Shown here: piece after piece, positions 26,961 to 37,742 of the stretch
Position numbering within the stretch: position 1 is the stretch's first letter
Layout of the letters: every line of letters begins with the position of its first letter
Source of the DNA: Rhodothermales bacterium
GTDB taxonomy: Bacteria > Bacteroidota > Rhodothermia > Rhodothermales > UBA10348
Assembly (NCBI GenBank): GCA_028284865.1
Contig: JANQQV010000008.1
Span: 62,001 to 126,000 of the forward strand
DNA: 64,000 nt
Direction: 5' to 3'
Made by a program: the position numbers and the translations under genes
Notes under the pieces: generated by a model
Seen by the model: the letters and a program-made list of their open reading frames with translations, nothing else
Told to the model about the DNA's origin: nothing
Database searches by the model: none

Positions 26961-27989
26961 ATGATTGAACGATCCGGCCAATTCGCCCCCCGTTCCTCGG
27001 GAACGGAAGAAGACATCGAGAAAGCCTTGCGGCCGAAGTCGCTCGACGATTTCATTGGCCAGCAGCAGATCAAGGACAATCTGAAAGTCTTCATGACGGC
27101 CGCACAGCGCCGTGGTGAATGTCTCGATCACGTCTTGCTTTCAGGACCTCCGGGACTGGGTAAAACAACCCTGGCGTACATCATTGGTGCAGAAATGGGT
27201 GCGAACGTCAAGACGACGTCCGGTCCCGTTCTGGACAAGCCGGCGTCGATTGCCGGGTTGCTGACCAACCTGAATGAGGGTGATGTCCTGTTCATCGACG
27301 AGATCCACCGACTCGCGCCTGTGGTCGAGGAGTATCTCTATGCGGCGATGGAAGACTATCACATCGATATCCTGATCGACTCGGGCCCGAGTGCGCGAAG
27401 CGTCAAGATCTCCCTGCCTCCCTTCACACTGGTAGGAGCAACAACTCGTAAGGGGTTGCTGACGGCGCCGCTTCGGGCTCGCTTCGGGATCGATTTCCGC
27501 TATGACTACTACCCGGCTTCTACGCTGACGCGCATCGTCGAGCGGTCTGCCGGACTGCTCGACGTGGCCTTGACGCCGGATGGGGCCGCTGAGATTGCGC
27601 GGCGTTCCCGCGGAACGCCGCGTATCGCCAACCGCCTGCTTCGGCGAACGCGTGACTATGCCGAGGTGGAGGGCGATGGTCGCATCACCCGTCCCCTGGC
27701 TGACCACGCCCTGAATGCGCTCAACGTGGACATCGAAGGACTCGATGACATGGACACGCGTATCCTGATGACGTTGATCGAGAAGTTTGGCGGTGGTCCG
27801 ACTGGACTGGCCAACTTGGCCGTGTCCGTCGGCGAAGATGCAGGTACGATTGAAGAGGTGTACGAGCCGTACCTCATCCAGGAAGGGTACATCGAGCGAA
27901 CGCCCCGCGGTCGACTGGCGACACCTGCCGCCTACCGTCACTTTGGGCTTGAAGGGCCGGGCAAGAGCGGAAACCTGTTCGAGGAATAA
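26961..27989 (+). CDS. ruvB: Holliday junction branch migration helicase RuvB
   Basis: 342 residues. The N-terminal segment [23 protein letters not shown] precedes an AAA+ core with Walker [12 protein letters not shown], Walker [12 protein letters not shown], sensor [21 protein letters not shown] and arginine-finger region, then a winged-helix C-terminal domain ([17 protein letters not shown]). RuvB hexamers drive branch migration with RuvA and RuvC, neither of which is in the window. The stop is three bases from the stop of the convergent minus-strand gene. Confidence 0.98.
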   Translation: MIERSGQFAPRSSGTEEDIEKALRPKSLDDFIGQQQIKDNLKVFMTAAQRRGECLDHVLLSGPPGLGKTTLAYIIGAEMGANVKTTSGPVLDKPASIAGLLTNLNEGDVLFIDEIHRLAPVVEEYLYAAMEDYHIDILIDSGPSARSVKISLPPFTLVGATTRKGLLTAPLRARFGIDFRYDYYPASTLTRIVERSAGLLDVALTPDGAAEIARRSRGTPRIANRLLRRTRDYAEVEGDGRITRPLADHALNALNVDIEGLDDMDTRILMTLIEKFGGGPTGLANLAVSVGEDAGTIEEVYEPYLIQEGYIERTPRGRLATPAAYRHFGLEGPGKSGNLFEE

Positions 27990-27992
27990 GCC

Positions 27993-29165
27993 TCAGACGA
28001 CCAGGCTTTGCGCATCGACAGGAAGGGCCTGAAGGACCTCATCGCCATCGACCAGCCACAGCTGTTTCTGGGTATTGACCACGACGCACGCGTGATTGGG
28101 CACGACGCGCACCCGATCCAACACGTTGAGACTGGTCTCGCCAGGCATTTTCACCCAGCCGTGTTCTTCGGACAGACTGTTGATGATGGCTTCCTGGAGA
28201 GGCTGCATGACATCCGCGTCGACCAGGATCTGGCCATACCCGGATGATTCGAAGGCTTTGTCTGAGGTCAGCACCTTCTTGCCTGAATCCAGGAATGCAC
28301 GGGACGAGCCGTTCGCGTTCTCCTGACGGGAAATGACGGTCGCCAAGACGGTCATTGCGCAACGGTCGATCGGCTCCACGCCCAGATTGACCTGGGTCAT
28401 GTCCAGATACACGTAGTTGCCTGGTCGGATTTCTGTGACACGCAGGCCGTCCTCCGTCCGGTTGGTAAAGTGCTTCATGGACGGCGTCGATCCGATGGAG
28501 ATCTCGAACGAGTCCGATTCGAAGGCAGACAACCCGGCTTCCCGGAGCGCGCTGGCGAATTGCAGCATGCGATCGCGCTCCATCGTGGCCACACGCTGGA
28601 GCGCCTGGTCCCGCGACTCCGACCCATCGATCGGGCCCCAATACGAATTCCCGGCGTGCGTCAGTATGCCACAGACATTGAGTCCGGGCAAGCCGTCCGC
28701 CCATTTGGCGAATTGTACCGAGGCTGGCTGATTGTAAAGCACGCCGCATCGCCCATATCCGATATCCGTTTCGACCAGAACATCCACGGTGAGCCCTTCT
28801 GCGGCAAAGAACTCGGACGCTGCCCGGGCGCCTGCTTCTGTATCGATGCAGAAGGAAATACGGCAGGACGGCAGCAAGGCGGCAATGCGCTCATACTTGT
28901 CCCTGCCCACGACTGCGTATGCAATGCGAATGTCGTCAAACCCCGCAGCCGCGAACGTCTCGGCCTCTCCTACCTTGGCCACCGTCAGCCCCCGGGCACC
29001 CCGACTCTTCTGCTGATTTGCCAGCCAGACCGATTTATGGGTCTTGATGTGGGGTCGCAACGCCACCCCCTGTTCGTCTGCCTTTGATTGCATGGCATCC
29101 AAGTTGGCAAACAGGCGTCGCTGCTCAACAAGTACAGCGGGAGTGGCTAGGTCAGACAGATGCAT
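27993..29165 (-). CDS. D-threonine aldolase / D-serine dehydratase-like PLP enzyme
   Basis: 390 residues from the ATG at 29165. The N-terminal alanine-racemase-type barrel starts LATPAVLVEQRRLFANLD and carries the PLP Lys in LRPHIKTHKSVWLA. The C-terminal beta domain ends with VVPNHACVVVNTQ, where His and Cys are the metal ligands of eukaryotic-type D-serine dehydratases and related aldolases. It should act on D-threonine, D-serine or a similar D-3-hydroxyamino acid; the exact substrate is not readable. Together with the D-aminoacylase-type gene at 39891 it hints at D-amino acid use. The open frame upstream of 29165 has no homology-like sequence. Confidence 0.85.
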   Translation of the reverse strand: MHLSDLATPAVLVEQRRLFANLDAMQSKADEQGVALRPHIKTHKSVWLANQQKSRGARGLTVAKVGEAETFAAAGFDDIRIAYAVVGRDKYERIAALLPSCRISFCIDTEAGARAASEFFAAEGLTVDVLVETDIGYGRCGVLYNQPASVQFAKWADGLPGLNVCGILTHAGNSYWGPIDGSESRDQALQRVATMERDRMLQFASALREAGLSAFESDSFEISIGSTPSMKHFTNRTEDGLRVTEIRPGNYVYLDMTQVNLGVEPIDRCAMTVLATVISRQENANGSSRAFLDSGKKVLTSDKAFESSGYGQILVDADVMQPLQEAIINSLSEEHGWVKMPGETSLNVLDRVRVVPNHACVVVNTQKQLWLVDGDEVLQALPVDAQSLVV

Positions 29166-29233
29166 GGGCGGGCTCGTGCTGTGGAGGGTGCAATCGAGAG
29201 CGCCCAGACGACCCTCGCGGGTATCCGGCCGGA

Positions 29234-30142
29234 TTATTCCGTTTCCGGCCAGGCAATGTCCAGTTCGCTCATCGGGATGGAGACAATATCGGCATCTCCG
29301 TTCCGATGCGTGGTATAGAAAAGCGTATTTCCGTCGTGTGACACCCACGCTCCGTACTCGTACTCCGGCGAGTTGACGATTGTGCTCAAAGGTGTGGGCT
29401 CCCCCCACCCCTCTTCCCCAGCAAATGAGATGAACAGATCGTCGCCTCCCTGGCCCTGTGGATCATCCGTCCGGGAGAAAATCACGTAGCGCATGGAGAC
29501 GTCCACCCACGCATCAGCTTCTGATCGCTCCGAGTTGATGGGCGCGCCCACTGAGCTGACTTCGTACCCGTCGATGCCCAGTTCTGCACGATAAACGTCT
29601 GATCTGCCCTGCCCGCCTTCACGCGTTGAAGAGAAAAACACGGATCCATCCTCCGCGACGCTGGCATGAAAGTCGTCTGCGTCGGAATTCAGGGTAGACA
29701 TGGGCTCTGGCTCCAGCCACTGGATGCCATCGTGAATGACGATCCAGAGATTGAAGTCATCGGCTTCGGACTCACCGGGTAGCGGACGGTCCGAGGAAAA
29801 GATCAATGCGTCCAGACCCGGATAGAAGCGTCCGCCCCGGTCATTGAACGTGCCAGAAAACGGCATGACGGCTGGCTCTGTCCACTCTTCTTTCAACTCC
29901 GACCACCAAAGCGTGTGGTTGGACCAGTTGTCGTCGTGTCGACCGAACACCGTCAGGTGACCATCGCGGCTCCGCGAGTACCAGCCTTCGCCCTCTTCAC
30001 TCGCCGTCATATCGACAACCGAAACCGGGCCTTCGTACTGGGAACTAGCATCAGGCTCCGCTTCAGGCGAAGACGTACAGGCGGTCAGGGCCAGAAGTGC
30101 GGCCAGGGTCAATGCAGGAAGCAGTGAAGAAAGTGATTTCAT
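29234..30142 (-). CDS. PD40 (TolB-type) beta-propeller lipoprotein
   Basis: 302 residues. Signal with lipobox LTAC at about Cys22. The mature protein has several PD40/WD40-like repeats: DALIFSSDRPLPGESEADDFNLW, SVFFSSTREGGQGRSDVY, RYVIFSRTDDPQGQGGDDLF, NTLFYTTHRNGDADI; each has the FxSxRxGGxG-DIY core. Such propellers bind partners or polymers at the cell surface or in the periplasm; no enzyme motif is seen. 68 bases separate it from the PLP enzyme gene downstream. Confidence 0.85.
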   Translation of the reverse strand: MKSLSSLLPALTLAALLALTACTSSPEAEPDASSQYEGPVSVVDMTASEEGEGWYSRSRDGHLTVFGRHDDNWSNHTLWWSELKEEWTEPAVMPFSGTFNDRGGRFYPGLDALIFSSDRPLPGESEADDFNLWIVIHDGIQWLEPEPMSTLNSDADDFHASVAEDGSVFFSSTREGGQGRSDVYRAELGIDGYEVSSVGAPINSERSEADAWVDVSMRYVIFSRTDDPQGQGGDDLFISFAGEEGWGEPTPLSTIVNSPEYEYGAWVSHDGNTLFYTTHRNGDADIVSIPMSELDIAWPETE

Positions 30143-30209
30143 GGTCCTTGGAATGGTCGGGGAAAGGTCACTGGTGACAGCGCGGACAAAGCCGCCGCCG
30201 CAGGGGGTA

Positions 30210-30255
30210 ATTCACAGGTGGGATGAATCACAGCTGGAATGATTCACGAGGGCAG
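30210..30255. repeat. Imperfect tandem repeat / dyad between atpC and the PD40 lipoprotein gene
   Basis: Two adjacent 16-base units (TTCACAGGTGGGATGA and ATCACAGCTGGAATGA) match at 12-13 positions, and a third partial unit follows. The same stretch holds a perfect 7-bp dyad, TGAATCA (30223-30229) with TGATTCA (30239-30245). It is upstream of the PD40 lipoprotein gene on the minus strand and could be an operator; equally it may be chance. Confidence 0.3.
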
Positions 30256-30334
30256 GTTGTACCGGAATTGGCAGGCAGGTTCCGGATACGAGGCTCGCTG
30301 GCGCTGGATGCACCCTTCGAAGAACGGCTTGTAC

Positions 30335-30372
30335 CAATAAGAAAGCGCGCCCGGCCGATGGCCGGGCGCGCT
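30335..30372 (-). terminator. Intrinsic terminator of atpD-atpC
   Basis: Perfect 13-bp GC-rich stem, 30372-30360 with 30356-30344 on the minus strand, 3-base loop, followed by TTCTTATTGG. It begins 24 bases past the atpC stop and has a T-rich tract only on the minus strand. Confidence 0.85.
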
Positions 30373-30395
30373 CCAATTCAGTCGTCGCAAAGGTC

Positions 30396-30803
30396 CTAGC
30401 GACCGGTACCAACCGATCCCATAGCTACGCGGACACGGTTGCGAGCACGCTCGAGCGCTGCAGCCATTTCGGCCCGGGCCGCGGGGTGTGCATTTGCCAA
30501 TGCCTCAATCGCACGCTGCTCGGCAGCTTTCGCGCGATCCACGTCGATATCAGAATCCATCTCGGCCGACTCAGCGACCACACTGACCGTGTTGTGCAGC
30601 ACTTCGACGAAGCCACCGGAGGTAGCAAACGTGATCGGCTGGCCTTCGTTGTCTGTCACAACAATGGAGCCGATGCCGATGGCAGCGACCATCGGTGCGT
30701 GGTTCTTCAGGACCTCGAAGGATCCTTCAACACCAGGAGCCTTGAATCGGCTGGCCTGGCCTTTGAAGACACGACCGGAAGGAGATACGATGTCGATGAT
30801 CAT
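30396..30803 (-). CDS. atpC: ATP synthase F1 epsilon subunit
   Basis: 135 residues. N-terminal beta-sandwich: MIIDIVSPSGRVFKGQASRFKAPGVEGSFEVLKNHAP, SGGFVEVLHNTVSVVAESAE; C-terminal helical hairpin rich in Ala/Arg (AKAAEQRAIEALANAHPAARAEMAAALERARNRVRV), complete enough to act as the inhibitory arm. It is part of the F1 central stalk. It follows atpD after 47 bases and ends just before a strong terminator. The other ATP synthase genes are not in the window. Confidence 0.96.
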   Translation of the reverse strand: MIIDIVSPSGRVFKGQASRFKAPGVEGSFEVLKNHAPMVAAIGIGSIVVTDNEGQPITFATSGGFVEVLHNTVSVVAESAEMDSDIDVDRAKAAEQRAIEALANAHPAARAEMAAALERARNRVRVAMGSVGTGR

Positions 30804-30850
30804 GATGCCTGAACCTTATGGATGGCGTCTGATGACGGCCGGAACGCGAC

Positions 30851-32566
<1,716 letters not shown>

Positions 32567-32645
32567 TCAACCAATGTTCATTTTTCTGCGTTCTTCGGCG
32601 ATTCACGCATATATTGAAGGCTCTTTCCCACGCTTTGGACATCCC

Positions 32646-35180
32646 ATGAAACGCGTATCTGCACTGCTTCTCCTGATGGCTGTTTTTGTCTGGACGACTG
32701 CAGCCCAGGACCTTCCATCCATCGAATCGAAGACCGGTTCTACCACTGCCCTGGAAGGCTACTTCACCCTCCACTGGGATGACGCTGGAGGCAAGGTGTG
32801 GCTCGAAATCGACCGCTTCGACGAGGACTTCATTTACCAGGTCTCCCTCGCCGCAGGCCTGGGGTCAAACGATATCGGGCTGGACCGGAATCAACTGGGT
32901 CCGACGCGCATCGTCCGCTTCGAACGTCACGGTCCAAAGGTGCTGATGAAGGTCCCCAATCTGGACTACATCGCCACTTCGGAAAGTGCCTCGGAACGCA
33001 AATCCGTACAAGACGCTTTCGCATCGGGAGTCATGCATGGCTTCGACATTGTGGCTGAAACCGACGGCCGGGTCCTGGTCGACGCCACCGATTTCATCAT
33101 CCAGGATGCACACGGCGCAGCACGGACCCTTCAGCGCTCGGGACAAGGCTCGTTCCGGTTGGATCGCTCCCGCTCGGTCCCCTTCCGTGAGAACACCAAG
33201 AGCTTCCCCCGCAACACGGAGATGGAAGCCCTCCTTACCATGACCTCCGACAATCCCGGTGGTCAGGTGCGAAGTGTGGCTGCTGTCCCCGAAGCCGTCA
33301 CGTTGCGCCAGCGGCATTCGTTCATCGCGTTGCCCGAGCCCGGATTTGAGCCCCGCAAGCACGATCCCCGTGCCGGGTTCTTTGGACCGAGCTTCCTGGA
33401 CTACTCCGCCCCGATCGGACAGGACATGCGCACGCGCTACATCTCCCGTCATCGCCTGGAAAAGAAAGACCCGACGGCGGCCGTTTCGGAAGCGGTAGAG
33501 CCGATCGTCTACTATCTCGACAACGGAACGCCTGAGCCTGTGCGCACGGCCCTGCTCGAAGGCGCTCGCTGGTGGAACGAAGCGTTCGAAGCGGCCGGCT
33601 ACAAGGACGCCTTCCAAGTGGAGGTCCTTCCGGAAGGCGCCGACCCGCTGGATGTTCGCTACAACATCATCAACTGGGTTCACCGCTCGACCCGCGGCTG
33701 GAGCTATGGCTCGAGCATCACGGACCCGCGGACGGGCGAAATCATCAAGGGACACGTGCTACTTGGTTCGCTGCGCGTTCGCCAGGACTATCTGCTGGCA
33801 GAAGGGCTGCTCAACCCCTACGACCCGATGAAGGGCACCTTCAATGCGGACGATGATCCCATGCTGGAGATGGCCCTGGCCCGCATCCGGCAACTCTCGG
33901 CGCACGAAATCGGACACACCCTCGGGATCCAGCACAACTTCTCAGCTTCGGTCAATGACCGCGCTTCTGTTATGGATTACCCCGCGCCCCTGGCTGAGTT
34001 GGACGGCGATGGTCGCATTTCCCTGAACCGGGCCTATGACGACGGTATCGGCGAATGGGACAAGTTCACCATTCGGTATGGCTACTCGGACATTGCCGAT
34101 GGTGTAGACGAAGATGTCGCTCTGGATGCCATCATCAACGAGTACATCGAAGCCGGCTGGCAATTCATCACGGACAGCGACGCGCGTCCGTCAGGCGGCG
34201 CCCATCCCACTGCCCACCTCTGGGACAATGGCGCTGATGCGGTTGAAGCTCTCGAACTCGAAATGGCCGTCCGCTCTACCGCATTGGCCAACTTTGGCAT
34301 CGGTACGATCCGACCGGGGCAACCGGCAGCCAAAATGGAAGAGGTCCTGGTGCCTCTCTACCTGCGCCATCGCTACCAGCTCGATGCCGTGTCCAAACTG
34401 GTCGGTGGCGTGAAGTACGCCTACAACGTTCGCGGAGATGGGCAGGATTATCCCGAAGCCGTCCCGCCGCGCAAACAGGTCGAGGCGATGGATGCCATGT
34501 TGAAAGCGGTGGATCCTGACCAACTGGCCCTTCCTCGTCACGTCCGCTCGCAGATTCCGCCACGTCCTCCGGGATACGGGCAGCATCGCGAGCTCTTTGA
34601 TGGCGATACCGGTCTGATTTTCGATCCCTATGCCCCTGGAGAAGTGGTTGCGCATCAGGTATTCCGCCTCTTGCTGGACCCGGCACGTACCGCGCGACTG
34701 ATGGTCCAGCGTGACTTTGACGGTGGACAGCCGGGTCTGCTGGACATGATGGTCCGCGTCACGAATCACGTATGGTTGGCCGACGAGCCGGAAAACCCCT
34801 ATCACGCTGAGCTGCAACGCATGTCACAGCAAGTGTGGACGGACTTGCTCCTCAATGCAGCCTCCTCCACGCGATACGCACCGGCCAGCCGCGCTAGGAT
34901 TTCCCTGCATCTGCGCGATGTCCACGCCTGGCTGAGCAACAACACATCGGACACGGAAGAAGAGACCCAGGCCCATCGTCTGGCCATGCTCGATGATATC
35001 GACCGCTTCCTTTTCCGTCCGTATCAGCCGCAAGAGGAGCAGCGTTCCGTGACCACGCCACCTGGTTCGCCGATTGGATCAGGTCCTGCCTGGAGTATTC
35101 GGGTCAACGAGCGCTCGGCCTGGCTGGATCAGTGGGTTGAAGCGACGACGCTTTGCCGATTCCAACCTTTTGGCGATTGA
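32646..35180 (+). CDS. Secreted zinc metalloprotease with HExxHxxGxxH site
   Basis: 844 residues from the ATG at 32646, where a signal peptide begins (MKRVSALLLLMAVFVWTTAAQ). The zinc site HEIGHTLGIQHN is at about residues 420-431, with a Met-turn candidate SVMDYPAP shortly after, the layout of the large DUF5117/DUF4953-type zinc-dependent metalloproteases. A long N-terminal beta-rich region (residues ~25-280, for example YFTLHWDDAGGKVWLEIDRFDEDFIYQVSLA) precedes it and a helical region of ~400 residues follows. Probably a periplasmic or exported peptidase. TATATT at 32610-32615 could be its -10 but has no good -35. Confidence 0.88.
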   Translation: MKRVSALLLLMAVFVWTTAAQDLPSIESKTGSTTALEGYFTLHWDDAGGKVWLEIDRFDEDFIYQVSLAAGLGSNDIGLDRNQLGPTRIVRFERHGPKVLMKVPNLDYIATSESASERKSVQDAFASGVMHGFDIVAETDGRVLVDATDFIIQDAHGAARTLQRSGQGSFRLDRSRSVPFRENTKSFPRNTEMEALLTMTSDNPGGQVRSVAAVPEAVTLRQRHSFIALPEPGFEPRKHDPRAGFFGPSFLDYSAPIGQDMRTRYISRHRLEKKDPTAAVSEAVEPIVYYLDNGTPEPVRTALLEGARWWNEAFEAAGYKDAFQVEVLPEGADPLDVRYNIINWVHRSTRGWSYGSSITDPRTGEIIKGHVLLGSLRVRQDYLLAEGLLNPYDPMKGTFNADDDPMLEMALARIRQLSAHEIGHTLGIQHNFSASVNDRASVMDYPAPLAELDGDGRISLNRAYDDGIGEWDKFTIRYGYSDIADGVDEDVALDAIINEYIEAGWQFITDSDARPSGGAHPTAHLWDNGADAVEALELEMAVRSTALANFGIGTIRPGQPAAKMEEVLVPLYLRHRYQLDAVSKLVGGVKYAYNVRGDGQDYPEAVPPRKQVEAMDAMLKAVDPDQLALPRHVRSQIPPRPPGYGQHRELFDGDTGLIFDPYAPGEVVAHQVFRLLLDPARTARLMVQRDFDGGQPGLLDMMVRVTNHVWLADEPENPYHAELQRMSQQVWTDLLLNAASSTRYAPASRARISLHLRDVHAWLSNNTSDTEEETQAHRLAMLDDIDRFLFRPYQPQEEQRSVTTPPGSPIGSGPAWSIRVNERSAWLDQWVEATTLCRFQPFGD

Positions 35181-35191
35181 TTCAGAGAATT

Positions 35192-36223
35192 ATGCGAAAG
35201 CTCTTTGTATGCCTGTGCATCGTCGCCCTTTCCGGGTGTGCCAGCGATCCGTACGCAGACCTTCCCGACTCGCTCTTTCGTGCCTACGACGGTGATGACG
35301 TCCCTGGCGCAGCGGTCATGGTCATCCGCAACGGAGAAGTGGTGCGAGCTGACGGGTTCGGGATGGCAGATATCGAAAGCGATGAAGCCATTGGACCCGA
35401 GACCAATTTCAGGCTGGCTTCGGTGACCAAACAGTTCACGGCGATGTCCGTGGCCATGCTTGTTGATGACGGGCTCGTCGGACTCGATGAGCCCGTACAT
35501 GAGATTCTCGACAATCTGCCCGCGGTTGCAGAAGACGTCACCGTGCGTCATCTCATCCAACACCAATCGGGACTTCAGGACTACGAATCCATTATTCCGG
35601 ATGGCTTCGAAGGGCAAGTACGAGATGCAGATGTCCTCACGTTCATTTCCAACACGGACAGTTTGTACTTCACTCCCGGAACGGACTACCGGTATTCGAA
35701 CACGGGGTATGCCTTGCTGGCGCTGATCGTGGAGGCGCGTTCAGGGCTGTCGTTCCCGGATTTCCTGCGCCAGCGGATATTCGAACCCCTCGACATGTCG
35801 GCAAGCGTCGCCTTCGTCAATGGCCTGAATACTGTTCCGGAGCGCGCTTTTGGTTACTCATTCGAGGGCGATACGCCGGTTCGAGATGACCAGAGCCAGA
35901 CGAGTGCCGTGCTGGGAGATGGCGGGATCTATTCGTCGGTCAATGACCTGTTCAAATGGGACCAGGCGCTCTACGGAGACAGTCTGGTCGGCGATTCCCT
36001 AATGACGCTGGTCTTCACTCCGGGGCTTTCGGGGTATGGTTTCGGCTGGCGAATCGACAGCTACAATGGTCATAACAGGATGGGCCATACCGGAAGCACC
36101 CGTGGATTCCGGACGGTCATCCATCGTTATCCGGATGACGGTCTTACCGTGATCATCCTGACCAATCGGAATGGGCCAGCCGTGGCAGATCTGGCTGAAC
36201 AAGTAGCGGCTCGGTACCTGTAA
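35192..36223 (+). CDS. Class C beta-lactamase-fold serine hydrolase lipoprotein
   Basis: 343 residues. Lipobox LSGC (about Cys16) follows MRKLFVCLCIVA. The beta-lactamase/esterase (PF00144) motifs are present: nucleophile in SVTK (about Ser80), YSN in DYRYSNTGYALL, and HTG in MGHTGSTRGFR replacing KTG. Members of this family are mostly D-peptidases or esterases; true AmpC activity is not implied. The ATG is 11 bases past the metalloprotease stop, so they are probably co-transcribed. Confidence 0.9.
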   Translation: MRKLFVCLCIVALSGCASDPYADLPDSLFRAYDGDDVPGAAVMVIRNGEVVRADGFGMADIESDEAIGPETNFRLASVTKQFTAMSVAMLVDDGLVGLDEPVHEILDNLPAVAEDVTVRHLIQHQSGLQDYESIIPDGFEGQVRDADVLTFISNTDSLYFTPGTDYRYSNTGYALLALIVEARSGLSFPDFLRQRIFEPLDMSASVAFVNGLNTVPERAFGYSFEGDTPVRDDQSQTSAVLGDGGIYSSVNDLFKWDQALYGDSLVGDSLMTLVFTPGLSGYGFGWRIDSYNGHNRMGHTGSTRGFRTVIHRYPDDGLTVIILTNRNGPAVADLAEQVAARYL

Positions 36224-36272
36224 GCCGCAGGAATCGATTCCTGAAATAGGCCACCCCAATCAGGTGCTCGCC

Positions 36273-37136
36273 CTATTGGGGCGGCGCGATCCACGTGTAC
36301 TGGTACAAGCCAATGCTCCCAAAGAAGCCGTAGCCGTTCTCGACATTGGACATCGTGCCAGGCTGCGCCAGTACGTCTGCGTCGAACACGCCACCCGGCG
36401 GATCCCAGTTGCCGTCCAAGGCACGGACTTGCAGCGTGATGGCATGCAGAAGGGGCAACGGATCAGATGAGTCCAGCTCCAGGAAGGAGCGCATCTTGGG
36501 CGCGTCTGCCGGCATGTCGACAGTGAATTGCCATCCACCGTCGTCGGTACGCTGTCCCGGCCGTCCGTACGGAACGGATACGCCAAGCCCCTGCAAATCA
36601 TACAGCAACGTGATGTCCCAGGGCGACGCGATATCGGGAAGAGTCACGAGTGCCGAGTATGCTGAGTCGGGACTCGACTCGTAGGGGAAGAATAGGCGAT
36701 CCGGTGTCGGAACGGTGGTTGGAAACCGCGGAACGGTGGTCTCCGCCGATGCCACCTTGCCATCTGATCGCTCGACCTCCAGGCGATATGTCCTTCCGGG
36801 ACGAACCAGAAAACGGCCCGTGAACACGTGCCCCCAGCTGCCATCATCCAACAGCCGAAGCTGATGGGTCCACCGCGTCACATCACCCGTGGACAGATCG
36901 ATCGATCGGACCTGAGCGTCCACATTCCGGGTGTCCGGTCGATTCGCATCAATATCCTCTGCAAATCGGGTGATCTCTACCACGCGCACGTGGTGAACGG
37001 ACTCGGAGGCATCCAGGAACCCGTAGACCGAGAAGTAGCGCCCGTCATTCTCGAATGGATCCAGGAAGGTCTCGCTGCAGGAGAGCAGCGGAAGACACAT
37101 CAGCAGGATCAGTATGTGACGAAGAGATCGGTTCAT
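36273..37136 (-). CDS. DUF4249-type lipoprotein
   Basis: 287 residues. Lipobox LLSC (about Cys20) and then the pattern of DUF4249 proteins of Bacteroidota: YFSVYGFLDASESVHHVRVVEITRF, GRFLVRPGRTYRLEVERSDGKVASAETTVP, and a beta-rich C-terminal half ending in QYTWIAPP. In other genomes such proteins sit beside TonB-dependent receptors; none is adjacent here. Convergent with the serine hydrolase gene, 49-base gap. Function unknown, outer-membrane location inferred. Confidence 0.7.
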   Translation of the reverse strand: MNRSLRHILILLMCLPLLSCSETFLDPFENDGRYFSVYGFLDASESVHHVRVVEITRFAEDIDANRPDTRNVDAQVRSIDLSTGDVTRWTHQLRLLDDGSWGHVFTGRFLVRPGRTYRLEVERSDGKVASAETTVPRFPTTVPTPDRLFFPYESSPDSAYSALVTLPDIASPWDITLLYDLQGLGVSVPYGRPGQRTDDGGWQFTVDMPADAPKMRSFLELDSSDPLPLLHAITLQVRALDGNWDPPGGVFDADVLAQPGTMSNVENGYGFFGSIGLYQYTWIAPPQ

Positions 37137-37253
37137 GATGGTATGGTGCCAATCGACGCGAGAAAAAGCAAGGGGCTTTCGCAGGCCTCAGCAGCTGTCA
37201 GCTTCGTGACTGATGGCTCAAGACGCTCTCGGGATCGAACACAACCAACGGTT

Positions 37254-37637
37254 TCAAGCGCTATCGGCCTCAGCGATGCACTCGATCTCGACCAGGGCAC
37301 CCATGGGATTGCGACGCACGGCAATAGTGGTCCGTGCTGGTGTGTGCCCCTCGAAAATCTTGGCGTAGACCTCGTTCATACCAGCAAAGTCATCCATGTC
37401 CTGCAGATACACGGTGGTCTTGACGACATCGATCAGACCCAGGCCGAGTCCGTTGAGAACCGTCGAGATATTGAACAGGACGCGTCCGGTCTGTTCTTCA
37501 ATCGTGTCGCCAACCAACTCCATGGTCTCGGCGTCCAGGGGTGTCTGACCGGATAGGAAATACAGGGATCCAGTGCGCACCGCGTGGCAATAGGGGCCGA
37601 TGGCTGCCGGGGCACTTTCAACGAAAAGGGTTTGCAT
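37254..37637 (-). CDS. RidA/YjgF family enamine-imine deaminase
   Basis: 127 residues, normal length. IGPYCHAVRTGSLYFLSGQTPLD, VVKTTVYLQDMDDFAGMNEVYAKIF and the catalytic-Arg segment PARTTIAVRRNPMGALVEIECIA identify the family; the Arg in PART corresponds to the imine-binding Arg. RidA proteins hydrolyse reactive 2-aminoacrylate-type intermediates made by PLP enzymes acting on serine or threonine, which fits the D-Ser/D-Thr-type enzyme at 27993. It begins a loose minus-strand group of catabolic genes. Confidence 0.92.
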   Translation of the reverse strand: MQTLFVESAPAAIGPYCHAVRTGSLYFLSGQTPLDAETMELVGDTIEEQTGRVLFNISTVLNGLGLGLIDVVKTTVYLQDMDDFAGMNEVYAKIFEGHTPARTTIAVRRNPMGALVEIECIAEADSA

Positions 37638-37742
37638 GTCGAGCTGGGATTGGGCGGATGATTGGCCTTCACTTTAGGCTCCAACCGTCAACCAGACAAT
37701 CGCGGCCGACACGCCCGTGTCCAGACGGCTCCCGCGAAGCGT

